Shown in pieces: positions 11,368 through 22,466 of a stretch of 64,000 nucleotides of DNA. Position 1 is the stretch's first letter. The number at the start of each line of letters is the position of its first letter. The stretch is from Cryptomeria japonica. Lineage: Eukaryota > Streptophyta > Pinopsida > Cupressales > Cupressaceae. The position numbers and the translations under genes were made by a program. Where the stretch lies: contig NC_081410.1 of assembly GCF_030272615.1 (NCBI RefSeq), positions 254,743,533 to 254,807,532 on the forward strand. Direction: 5' to 3'. Under the pieces are notes generated by a model. The model worked only from the letters and a program-made list of their open reading frames with translations. It did not search any database and was not told the origin of the DNA.

Positions 11368-12249
11368 GGGTTTCTATAAAGTACAATCAATCAATTTGGG
11401 ATGTATTAGGGATAAATTTTGGATAGGTTCAAGAGCGTTCACGGTATTGTTATCATAGCTGCGGATTGAAAAGTCAAGTTCCAAAATGATACCTTGCATA
11501 AGTGTCTCAAGACTAGGAAGAGTCAGATCATGATTATTAAAGTTCACGTTAATATTTAATCGATCTAATCCAATAGGCATACCTATAACATCATTGACTA
11601 AGTCGGACTGGACGTCATGTCATGGTTTAACAACACGAAGACTAGTGGGCAATTTTTCATTGTTTGTATCAGATGATTTAGAATTTGAGGATGAGTGGGT
11701 ATCATCATGAACATGACTGTCATTAGAGTCATCAGAATCATCATAGTTATTTGATGAAGTTTCCAAGTCTCTTTCAGGTGATTTAGTAAGCATATGTATG
11801 GTATCAATACTAACATCTTTAATGCTACAAATTCCTTCATATTGTAGTTCATTTGTCATTTGTATCTGACACACCTGTTGACATGGTCTCATTGTTTCTG
11901 TGGCTTTCTGTCGTCTACTCCATTCAGCTTCTTCTGGACTGACAACTGGTTCTTGTCTTGCAGCTTCTAACTCTTCCTATGTAGTGCTATAACTAATTTG
12001 TTCTGTTTCAGGATAAGGACACATAGATGGGAAGCTTTCTTGTATTGTTCCTTCTTTCAATGCTTATTCATAATTTGCTTGCCTCTTTTGTCTAATTTTT
12101 TGTATTTCCTTCTCTAGTTTTAGGCGCATCAACTCTTGAGTATCATCTATGATACCACTAGATTCTTTAGGAGTTTCTGTAGCGGATGTGTTTGAAAGAT
12201 AGTCAGGACCCCATTCATACTCATTTGAATCAGTCTCTGAATCATCTAC
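11368..12249 (-). pseudogene. Linker between G-patch and reverse transcriptase, with stops
   Basis: The gag-pol frame continues here without frameshift but with stops at 12,250-12,252, 12,064-12,066, 11,977-11,979, 11,620-11,622 and 11,374-11,376. The translation is low in complexity, with D, S and N runs near 11,680-11,760 and a K/R/Q/E-rich stretch near 12,080-12,130. It looks like a flexible spacer with no domain I recognise. Confidence 0.75.
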
Positions 12250-15200
12250 CTATTGCCTGCTAGTATATGTGACTGGAATTTTTAATGGTGCAAACAATTC
12301 TCTGATTCTTACAAATTCATCTCTTATATCTTTAGGAACCTCAACTTCTTGTATTATCGTAGCTGATACCGTCGAAGCTTGAGCACTGACTATTTCTTCT
12401 TTCTTGACTGTTGATTCCTCTCTCTCTTTTCTACGCTCTTCTTTCGTCTGTTTAGCGTTTGCTTGATGTAATATTAAAGGCGATATCTTTTTCAAGCCTT
12501 CAGACTTAGAAACATGTTTTTGTTCTGATGTCTTTTTAGGATTGTATCCCAGTCCAGCTTTATCATGTGTGGATTTGGTTTGTAGCTGAATTGGTTCAGT
12601 AATACCTTCTTTTTGTTCGCCCAAAGGACCAGTACCTGAGTACCCCATGCGCTGAATCATTTTGTAACCACGACCATACTGGTTTGAAGAAATCTCACAA
12701 TGTCGTACCTCCTCATTTGGACTATCTTCCTTATAGAGCCAGTTAAGCACAACATCCTCTTCTATTTCATCTACCAAGGAGGTAGAAGACTGTATAAAGA
12801 GACCATCATATATAATATTCGGAGCTGGAGTTTGGGTTCTCATAGCCTCTGATGGCTTGCCTAACTGTTTTGGTGATGGAGGAAGAGAAACTAATGATAA
12901 TACTGGTTCTATCTTATAGCTATCCATGTTGGTATCTATAATCTTCAATCTCTTTTCTAAGTCTTTGATCAATGTTTCTGGATCTTCATTTGGAGAGGTT
13001 GCCCTATTATGAGGCACAAGAGTATCTGCACCTTTTGTCAATGCACTACAGATGACATTTGTATCAACCGGAATATTGACTTCAGCTCCATTATAAGGAA
13101 ACTTTAAGCATTGGTGATATGTTGAGGGTACTGCCTTCATTTCATGAATCCATGGCCTGCCCAACAATATAATGTATGACAATGGAATATCGAGAACCTG
13201 GAAAAGGACATCTCTCTCTATCGGTCCCACTCTGATTGGTAATGATACCAAACCTTTGGAGGTCCTCTCTTCTTCATCATAGGCTTTAATTGTTATTTTC
13301 TTGCCTAGGTCAATAACATTTTTAGAGAATCCTAGTTGTGTAAGCAGATGATAAGTACATATATTCAACCCCGCGCCTCCATCTATCAAAACACGTTTAA
13401 CTCTGTGTTTGTGGATCATGGCTTCAATATGCAATGGCTGGTTATGTGGATGATTTAATGAGTTGTCATCTTCCTTAGAGAAGGTCAAATAGTGAGGTGA
13501 AGTCAGATGACCCACCATAGACTGAAACTGATCAATGTCTAAATCTTTTGGAACATTGGTAGTGAGCAATGCTTGGTGTAAAATTTCCTTGTGAGTAGAT
13601 GAGAGCTGTAGCAATTCAAAAATTGAAATCTGAGCATTTGTCTTTTTCAACTGTTCAACCACGCTGTATCCAGAGGATGATGATGAGGAGGTTAATCTTT
13701 TAAATTTGTCCAAGGTTGATTCCTTTTGTTTATTTGGCACAGCTGTCGGATTTGATGTTTCTTGAGCCGGTTTGGAAGAGCTAGCTCTATGGAGAGTGAC
13801 TTTCTTTTGAGATCTGGTCAGAGCTTTTGCATATTGTGATTCATTTGGTTTATCTTGAACTATAATCACATTGCAATTTTCTGAGTGTGAAGGTTCAATC
13901 ATGTTGATAATGTTGTCCTGGCTGGTATAAGCATAATTTACCTTGGCACCTCCTTTGGTCTTTGAGGAATCACCTTGTTCATAAGCAGGCAAAGGGTTTT
14001 TAAATGCTTTATGATCAGCATTAGTTGGGTGATTCCCAACAACAACTTTACCAGCCTCTATGAGATCCTGAATCTTATGTTTTAGCTTCATGCAATTGTT
14101 TATGTTATGACCCTTATTCTGATGGAAGTCACAGTATTCATTTTCTCTCCACCATCTTGGTTTGACATCTGGATCATATAGTCTGGAGTTATCTGGTAGT
14201 GTTATCAAGTTGTTTGCCAATAGAGTTTTGAAAGCCGACTCATATGATTCTTCAAGAGGAGTAAAATCACGGTTAGGTCTGGAAAGCCAAGGCTTTTCTT
14301 TGAACCATTCCTTTGTTTTCTTTGGCTGATTTTCTGCTGTAATTTCAGCGGCTTTAAGCACTTGTGTAGCACTGGCCAGATTGAATATTGTTGATTTTGA
14401 GTTGGTTTTGATAGTGTCTACTACTCCATCATTAACAACATTCTTGTTTTTGTCTTTGGCAAATTTCCAATACTTGTTCTTCTCTTTAGAACTAGATCTT
14501 GTTTGTGTTTCTTTCCAAGGTGTGATATCTCCTTTTTTTATGAGCACATCTTCCATTCGAATGGCATTATCTACCATTTTGTTAAATGATTGGTGTACTT
14601 GCATTTGTACGCTATATTTCATTTCAGGGACCAAGTCATTGACAAATATATCCATTTTCTCAGAGTCTGGGATAGGTCGTGGGTACCTAGAGAACATCCT
14701 TCTCCAGTGTTGGAGAAAAGTAAGAAGAGGTTCCCCTGTTTTCTGTTGAGTATTACAAAGATTGATCATAGTCATAGGATGTCGAATGTTGTATGAGTAT
14801 TGTTGTAAGAACAGTTGGATTAGTTCTTCGAATGTTTTTATTCCTTTGGGTAGACTTGAGAACCATTCCATTGCTTGACCCCCTAAACTCCTTGGGAAGA
14901 GACGCATAAGGTATGTTTGATCGTGAATGAATTCCATACAAGCAGCACTAAATTCCCTAACGTGATCTTGAGGATCCTTGGTACCATCATATTTATCAAA
15001 TTTTGGGATTTCCACTCGTGAAGGGAATGGAGGCATGTGTAAATTCTTGTCAAATGGGAAGGGACATATTGCTTCCAGAGAATATTGGTTCGGGGAATTG
15101 TCCTTATTCTTCAGGTCTGTGAGCTCTGTTCGCAAAGCTATTAATTGTTTGTGTACCATGAGTATAGGTGAGCCTTTCCTCTTAGTAACAAGTGTCTGAA

Positions 15201-15591
15201 CATCATATCCAACAGGAAGTTTAACACCTTGATTTGCTAGTTCTAAGAAATAGTCTTCTTTTTCTCGGAGCATGATAGCTTTCATCATTTTTCTAAAGTC
15301 TTTGTCTTTCTGACAGTCAAGGATATCTTTTTCTGGAGGTTGAGTAGCTTTGTCAGTCTCACTTGATGATGAGGAGTCATTATGATTTTTAGGGATATTA
15401 TGGTCATTTTTGTTTCCATCATTGTATTCTGTCTCATGTATAGTGGGAGATTTCAGTTCATCAAAAAGCGGTCCGCCTGATGACGATGGTATGTCAGTGA
15501 GGGGATCCTTCACGTAGAATGGATTATCTTGATAAGTGAAGGTTTGCTCTTTGGCCTTTGTCTTACGAGAACTCTTGGTTTGAATAGGCAT
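12250..15591 (-). pseudogene. gag: Gag - aspartic protease - G-patch ORF of copy B (1,113 aa)
   Basis: This is the longest open segment, starting at ATG 15,591. Gag covers residues 1 to about 660, with the Retrotrans_gag region near 220-320 and the knuckle CDFHQNKGHNINNC near 488. A retroviral-type aspartic protease follows near residue 735 (VLIDGGAGLNICTYHLL, with DGGA in place of the usual DSGA/DTGA, as in some Ogre-like elements) and its flap and core continue to ILLGRPWIHEM. Near residue 975 lies a G-patch (GYKMIQRMGYSGTGPLG then DKAGLGYNP), an RNA-binding motif. A K/E-rich tail leads to the stop at 12,250. Reverse transcriptase and integrase continue downstream in the same frame. Confidence 0.93.
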
Positions 15592-17820
15592 TTTTATGGA
15601 TTAGTGTGACCTAGAGTTGTTTTGTGATGTAGAGGTCAAGATCAATTTCAGAGCTAGTTTGTTCTGTTTTTCGTATTGTTTTGGGAGAAACAACTGAGAT
15701 TTTGTCTGATTTCAGGAATGATCGATCATGTCTAAGATGTTTTCCTGGGTTGATTCTATAATTGTAACTAAGATTCAGTCAGATTCAGGAATGATATATC
15801 CTATGTAAGACGTTATCTAAGTGACTTGAGTTTGATAGGTATTTTTGATTGAACTAGCTGAAGGGTGATCGACCAAATCGTGCAACAAAAAAAAGTGGTA
15901 GAGGTACACTATCTTGATCTATTTTATGCTCAGGAAAATGATAACCAGTATTATGCTCACTATAGACTGTGTTTTTGGCAATTTTGAATGTTCTGTCTGA
16001 CAAAACCAGAGACTCGTACGACTGGGTTTTTGAACTGGATGACAATTTATCAGTTACAGGACGACAAATTTTTTGTTTCGTACGAGTTGCTGTCTTATAC
16101 CGTACGACTAATGGGCATGTGTAAGATGACAACAGACTGAGGTCAATTCTATCTCGTACGAGACAAAATACAGTGCAGGATGATTAATTATTTAGACTTG
16201 TACGACAGATAATCTGATATAGAACGACAATTGAGTAGATTCGTACGACACAGGACTGGTGTAGCATGATAAATTATCAGACTCGTACGACTGTTCACAG
16301 GGCAGAGACAAAAAATTTTGAGTTTTCTGATAGCTGAGCATGACCAACTGAGTATGACTATCTTCTGACATGGACAGAGTTTTGACTTAGGATGGACTAG
16401 TTTCTGACACAGACAGAGATTTGACTTAGGGTGGACTAGTTTCTGACACAGACAGAGATTTGACCTAGAATGGACTAGTTTCTGACACGGACAGAGTTTT
16501 GACTCACTAAGTTGTTTCTGGTCTTCACTGATTTTTGGTATTTCAGTTTTTTTGTTTCAGGGATGAAAAACACAAAAAATAAGTAGTATTTATAGTGACT
16601 CCAATCACAACATGCAAACCCTAAGGAATTTGGTGAGGAAAGAAAACCTTTGCTTATAGACTCAAGTACACACCCAATAGCTAATCAGAATACGACCGCT
16701 GAGTCTCACGCAATGGATTCTCAACACCATATTATCTGACTCCAAACGCTAATGGGGGCACGAAATGACAAGTATCTTGGGAGAGTTACTATCTCTCTTA
16801 CATAAAGATTATCCCCCTTTTGGAGATGAACCGGGTAGCTTCTAATTTTAAATTGGATTTAGTTAGGGATCCGTTGGGCGCGTCGAGGTATAAACTCAAT
16901 TAAGAGGTCTCCCAGCCTTGAAAACCAAGGTTTAATATACCCGAAGGTATAGAGGAGAGCTATTCTCGAGCATTGCTGTTGACTTGATTTTCATCAAATC
17001 ATGTTTATTTTATAGTGGGTTGGATTACTTGGTGTCTAGCCGTTCCCACTTAGGTCATTCCCCTCACACCGGCCGTAACGGCTTTAAGAGTTTTTCAACC
17101 CCTTGGGAGGGCAGGCTTGCTAAAGATGTACAAATCTCAAACAAAAAAAAAGATTCAAGGGTCTGGATTTCTGATTGTCTAGAAAAAGACAAGAGCATAC
17201 TCTCCTACCTCTCAGAATTTTCTAAAAAGCACAAAAGACAGATTTGTTCTTTAACCAGATAGCAAGTTAGGTTCCTAAAAAATGAATTTGAAGAATACAC
17301 GATGTTTAGTTGATTCTTCTTAGGTAACCTGCAAAGACAACGAATTAGTAGTCATATTGTCTTTGTGCGACAAGCAATATTCTTCGACAAGCATTCTGCA
17401 AAAACTAGTTAGGGTGTGAAAAACTCTGAGACAGACAGATAAACAGTCAAGGTCAGTCGTTAGAAATGAAAAATATGAAATTTTGCCTCTTTTACCAGAA
17501 AATACAGAATCGTACGACAGAGTCTTGATTCGTACGAGACAGGAAACAGTATAGTACGAGACCAGATTGTTGATGATGTTGGATCATACAGAAGATGATT
17601 ACTACTCGTATGACTGGGGTGTCTACTTGTACGATAATATGTTTGTAATTCGTGCGACACTTGCAATTTGTCGTTTTAGCCTGTAAGAATTGTCGTACAA
17701 GATGTACGGACGAAAAATCGAAAAATCTGAAACCTGGAAAATAAGAAAAAATAAAGTAGTCATTCTTGGAGGCCGAAAAAAAAAAAGAAAAAAAAAAGAG
17801 TAGTCTTCGGGCCCCACGGG
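15592..17820 (-). other. Leader of copy B with palindromes and a primer-binding remnant
   Basis: This 2.2 kb stretch lies between the 5' LTR fragment and gag. It is AT-rich, has no credible ORF, and holds seven perfect TCGTACGA palindromes (16,014; 16,078; 16,154; 16,241; 16,283; 17,510; 17,530) plus variants. Next to the LTR fragment the minus strand reads CCCGTGGGGCCCGAAGAC (17,803-17,820), which may be the 3' part of the primer-binding region. An A-rich tract (17,777-17,797) lies close by. The 450 bp before gag match copy A leader. Confidence 0.7.
16361..16511. repeat. 39-40 bp tandem repeat in the Tat leader, four units
   Basis: Units begin at 16,361, 16,401, 16,440 and 16,479 and share TTCTGACACAGACAGAG followed by TTTGACTTAGG and TGGACTAG. 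The last unit is truncated. It lies in the untranslated leader, about 770 bp before gag. Confidence 0.9.
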
Positions 17821-18076
17821 TAGTAATCAATAAGCAATAAGAAATAAACCATAGCAAAGCGACTAATTGCCTTCTAAAAGATGCGAGTATAAGATTGCTC
17901 TTAGATTTTTATAAGCAATACCAGTGACTAGACTACACCAAGACGAAGGATTTGATCTATATGATATTAAGCTATATGGATGCAAGATGGATGAGTAATT
18001 CAAGCAAATTCAAGCAACAATGCATGCAAGCAATAATGAATGTAAAATGGATGCAAGTAATCTAAAAAAGCACAAT
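17821..18076 (-). repeat. Truncated 5' LTR of copy B
   Basis: These 256 bp match the reverse complement of 19,645-19,900 of the plus-strand LTR without apparent length change. On the minus strand the first 800 bp of the LTR and the last 68 bp are missing. At the upper end it joins, over about 15 bp, the plus-oriented 3' region that starts at about 18,092. Confidence 0.85.
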
Positions 18077-18091
18077 GAATGTCATCATCAT

Positions 18092-18843
18092 CTACCCTCG
18101 CTATCTTTCGATTTCGCTCCTGAGGGGGAATACTCATGATCTTATGACTTCACATCTCACAAGTCGAGATTTTTTTTTTCAAATCTTCATCAAAAGTCAA
18201 GCAAAATCTTTCTAATTAAAATCCTCATCACTAAGGGGCATCTCAACTTCATCGCTTCACATCAAGTTGAAATCTCTCGATCATTTGAATCAATCAATCG
18301 CTAGGGGCATATCAGTTTCATCACTTCAAATCAAGCTGATATTTGTCTTTCATCTGAATTAATCTCTTAACATTAATCAGTTTCATCGCTTCAAATCAAA
18401 CTGATTATTCATTTAAACTCAATCAAAAGTTTAAAGAGTTTCTTTGGTCATTCTAAATCTAAGCGGGTGTTCAGTATTCGTTTCTTGATCAAGCTGGACG
18501 GTTTATTCTTCGCTCATCGTGTCCTGATCAATCAAGTTCAAGATCGATTTTTATCATTATTCACTATATCTAAGATCAATCAAGTTCTAGATCAGTAAGA
18601 TCCGCTTCTTGATCAATCAAGTTCAAGTTCGGTATCTTTGTTTTCTATCGTTCCTTAGTTCAATCAAGTTCGGGATCGGTATCACTTTAATCAGACATCA
18701 TTTAGCTTTGTCGCTTCGAATCAAGCTAACACCTCGCTTTTTATCTAGTTCATGATCAATCAAGTTCAGAACTGGCATCTCCTGGACATCACACATTCTT
18801 TGAATCAAAGCGCTACTCGCACATTAATTCAAAGAGGGGCAAA
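18092..18843 (+). other. 3' region and polypurine tract of a plus-oriented Tat copy
   Basis: The reverse complement of 2,823-3,571, so a second copy of the family 3' untranslated region, here in plus orientation. It ends in AAAGAGGGGCAAA (18,831-18,843) directly before the LTR. It is probably the 3' end of copy A, separated from its gag by copy B. It contains the same CAATCAAGTT-type degenerate repeats. Confidence 0.8.
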
Positions 18844-19968
18844 TGTAATACCCTAAAATTGGTCATCTAAACCATGGGTCCCTAATCTCGACAACATCAC
18901 CAAGGTCCTATCCAAAGACAATTAAATCAATCTTGAGCACATTATTAATTCCTTAATTATCAAAAATCACATGGCAAATCAACCACTCAATATTAATTAA
19001 ATATTTATTTAATTAATTGAATTATTTCAAGAATAATCATTTTGATCAATTATCCCATTTTAATTTATTAAATATCTTTGCATATTTAATTAATTAATAA
19101 ATTTGCCATTCAATCATGCGAAAGGATTAATTTATTACAAAGAGTTGAATTGAAACAAAACAAAAGTCAAAACAAAAAAGAATTGAAGAGAGAGAGAAAT
19201 CAAACTTGAGATATTATTTCTTTTTCTAAATTTAGAACTTGAAATCAGAAAAGCAATTTAATTGAATTGTTGAATTATTCTCTAAAATTGGAACTCAAAG
19301 CTTTTCAGAAAAAGAAGTTCAGTTGCATTAAGAAAACTCTTTTCTTGATTAAATTGAAGAATTATCTATTTTTATCAGATGTGCATGGAATTAATTTATT
19401 ATTATTTTCCAATGCAACTTGGACTTCTAATTTGAATGCATTTCAATTAAACTTATAATTGGAATCTATCTCAAGGTTGACTCAACCTGATTTCTCAATT
19501 ATTTTTCAATTAATCCTAAATTGAGCTTTTTGTAATTCTCTATAAATTCAGTCTTCAGCTCTCATTCCAATTCACCCCAGAGATTTTTGAGAACACGCTT
19601 GGAAATTATTATCGTGCTAATTTCGCTCTGGAGTCATTGAAATTATTGTGCTTTTTTAGATTACTTGCATCTATTTTACATTCATTATTGCTTGCATGCA
19701 TTGTTGCTTGAATTTGCTTGAATTACTCATCCATCTTGCATCCATATAACTTAATATCATATAGATCAAATCCTTCGTCTTGGTGTAGTCTAGTCACTGG
19801 TATTGCTTATAAAAATCTGAGAGCAATCTTATACTCGCATCTTTTAGAAGGCAATTAGTTGCTTTGCCATGGTTTATTTCTTATTGCTTATTGATTACTA
19901 ACCATGCATATAATGACTTAATTGAAGTGTTGTGCTTGTAGCTACAGGTTCATTTTTTCACAAACACA
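18844..19968 (+). repeat. Full-length Tat-family LTR, plus orientation (1,125 bp)
   Basis: It begins TGTAATACCC after a polypurine tract and ends near CACAAACACA. The 5' third is very AT-rich with TTAATTAATTA runs. A TATA-like CTCTATAAATTC at 19,538-19,549 probably marks the promoter, with transcription starting some 30 bp later. It is the most complete LTR of this family in the window and the reference for the deleted copy at 2,441 and the fragment at 17,821. The exact 3' boundary is uncertain by a few bases. Confidence 0.85.
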
Positions 19969-20794
19969 GATCCCACGGAAGTTTTTCAGCAAGTAAGAAG
20001 TTGCCACGTCAGTTTCTTAGGAGATCGAATGCTAGGGTGGATAGCGTTGAATTAGAGGGCCCACATCTACCAGATTAAAGTTGTTAAAGAGCAGGTATCT
20101 CAAGGAGGATTCAACGGTGGACGCTATTTCATAGCTCGAAGGAGTAGGATAGTTACCATTTGCGAAATAACGAAGATTGCTAGCCTTAACCGCTTGGTGC
20201 GCGGTTAGTGAGGTAAATTGTCAGGTCAGGACATGATAAAGACCGATCAAGTTCTATCTGATCAGACGACTAGTGTGGTTTCACTGGGTTAAAGTGCATG
20301 ATGGTTACCGTTTGCGAAATAGCAAAAGGAATTTTAGCTCGTTGTCGGATAAGGAAAAGTCAAAAGGTAAAAGCAGTGCAAGTTCTATCTGATCGGACGG
20401 TTGGCGTGACTTCTCTAGATGAACATGCAAGGGTTTTATGCTCTACGAAATAGCGAAAGAGCGAAAAGAAAAAATACTCAGGATAGTTTTGACCTGTTGG
20501 AGCCAAATTTTCAAATTATTTCATGAATTCAATTCTAAAGGGACGACCGAAGCATGCAGTGTTAATGTCATAATTAAAAAGCCCAATTTCCGTATATACT
20601 CTCGCATCAATTGAATGAAGGTATCATTTCAAAGAAGTTGTTGCAGAGAAAGTTGGTGGAGAGCAGAATTCTTCAAGCCAAAATCAGGTTTTCTTGTTCT
20701 TTGCTTACCCATTGCTTGAAAATTGTTGAATTGTGGTTTTGTTCTGTTAAAGAACTGCTTTGATTGATAATTGGCATAGTTGCATAATTTCAAA
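19969..20794 (+). other. Leader-like region with degenerate 100-150 bp repeats
   Basis: No ORF. Phrases recur: AAGTTCTATCTGATC then GACG (20,246 and 20,387), and GTTACCATTTGCGAAATAA, GTTACCGTTTGCGAAATAG and CTACGAAATAGCGAAAG (20,153; 20,304; 20,443). This looks like the repeated leader of a second retroelement lying between the LTR and the coding region at 20,795. Whether the LTR at 18,844 belongs to that element is unclear. Confidence 0.5.
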
Positions 20795-22433
20795 ATGGAA
20801 CCCAGACGAGAATTGACTGGAAAGGTGAACTATCAGGACAGAAAATCTGTGATGACTTTCTAGAGCAGTTAACCATGTCAACTAATATTGGGGCTAGGCC
20901 CAAAGAGTTAGTACCAAAAAACCCTCATTTGAAAATTGGGGATGGCCTGTATGACAAAGGAAATTGGTTAAGGGACCCCGAAATAGGGATATCAGGTCTA
21001 AGTCTTTTTAAAGTTGGTTTTGGTCAAAGACATGCCCCTGCCCCTTTGAATAGCATTTGGGAACTAGATGTGGGGAAGCTTGTGGTCCCTGGTGTGTTCA
21101 TGGATGTAGATTTGTTGACCCTGATTGCACGAAATTATGACCCTGTTGCCAGATGTATCAGAAATATAAAGGGATCAGCCCTAGTTGAAATCAAAGATGA
21201 TTAGTTTAGAAATGTTTTCAAGCTTAGTGAAGCTTCAAATTATCTTGAGCCTATCAATTTTGAAACATTAGCTCAAGTCTAGAATGCACAAAGAGATCAT
21301 CTTAGGAGTGGCCCATTGAGATAATTCTTTGTTAAAATAGGAGGGTTAATAGTTGTAGGCCCCAGTACAATGGAACCATTTTCCCTGAATTTGTTTACTT
21401 TAAGAGCTAAGGGTATGTATTGGACACTGTGTCAGATCTTTGGAGAAGATGCTGAGAAACATATGCCAACCCATTATATGCTGATGATTGCCCAAATTCT
21501 AAACCCTTCCCTGGCAATAACATTTGATTTTGCCCCATACCTTACTGATGCTATTCATCCAGGGCTTGTAGGGATTAAAAATGGTAAGGTGGATAGGCCA
21601 TTTGGATGGTACTCCCTATTAATGCACATGTTTTTGTTCAAAGGTGTTGATTATTTTTCAAAAGATATGGATTTGGTCAAGGTTAAAGATAAAGAGGAGA
21701 TGCTTGTGCAACTTTGGAGCACTGTTCTAGCTCGGGATAGAGAGGATGCTAGTTTTCTGAAGTTTGATAGATGCTTTGCATCTAAGATTAGAGTTATTTT
21801 ATGTGCAGAAAACCCTAGGATTCCTAAGGCTCTTTTGGAATTCCTTAGGCCTAAAGAGTTTGCAAAAGATATCAAGATTGTTTACAACTGGGGAGACATG
21901 TAATTGTACCCTGTTTCTACTATTTTTAGAGTATATGGCTTTAGAGGAACCCCCTATCTACTGCCCTGTCAGGTCCCATTGAAGATAGGGATTGCAGAAG
22001 TGTTGAGACAGATTGGAGGAGTAAAAGAGGTCGAGCTGACCAATAGGGGTATAGGGACCATTTTCCCAACTATTACCATGGCCCATCATTTTGTAATTAC
22101 CAAAGGTGGCTAGAAATACTTTGAAGAATTCTTTAAGCCATATATGTTGTCAACTGCAATTTCAAGGTGTGCAGACCCTGAGGATTTCTTCAATGGCATG
22201 TTTGGAAAGAGGGCGGTATGTAAAAGTAGGCCTCACCAATTTTAATTTCCTGAAGATTTAATTAGAAATGAATTTAGCTTAGACGAGCAGGAATTAAGAA
22301 AGGAGAAGTGGGTTGCATGCAAAAAAGGACTTGATTTTATTCATCAATTTGATTCTAGCTATGACCCTCTTTCTAGGTTTTACCCGTTTTGAAGAGAAGG
22401 TTAAATTCTTAATTCTTTATTTTGAAGACCTAA
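20795..22433 (+). pseudogene. Unrecognised coding region, N-terminal part, broken
   Basis: I do not recognise this family. A possible start is ATG 20,795, with the main frame read from 20,875. One frame continues to about 22,390 with stops near 21,202, 21,280, 21,322, 21,901, 22,111 and 22,243. The predicted protein is moderately hydrophobic with segments such as FGQRHAPAPLNSIWELDVG, KGMYWTLCQIFGEDAEKHMP and IAQILNPSLAITFDFAPYL. There is no zinc knuckle, protease or polymerase motif. The uninterrupted stretches (up to 177 codons) and conserved-looking W, P and G residues indicate a decayed real gene, probably part of a non-autonomous or gag-like retroelement ORF. It leads by frameshifts into the coiled-coil part at 22,467. 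Confidence 0.55.
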
Positions 22434-22466
22434 TGCAAACCCTGAAAGAAAAAAAGGGAGGCTATA

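Larger units (their letters stand above)
2441..18076 (-). mobile_element. Tat/Ogre-like Ty3-Gypsy copy B, nearly full length (15.6 kb)
   Basis: On the minus strand the order is 5' LTR fragment (18,076-17,821), primer-binding remnant, long leader, gag-protease-G-patch, reverse transcriptase, RNase H, second RNase H, integrase, 3' region with antisense PMD gene, polypurine tract and shortened 3' LTR. Two RNase H domains, no chromodomain, great length and an antisense extra ORF together place it in the Tat lineage. It is degenerate but carries no internal frameshift in the 7.77 kb coding region. I see no clear target duplication because both ends join copy A-type sequence. Confidence 0.85.

Noticed and set aside
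14381-14796. Plus-strand ORFs opposite copy B gag
   Set aside because: They are shadows of gag; the same shadows appear opposite copy A gag.
16984-17262. 92-codon plus-strand ORF in the Tat leader
   Set aside because: It is antisense to the element leader, with no domain and no support from copy A, which lacks this part.
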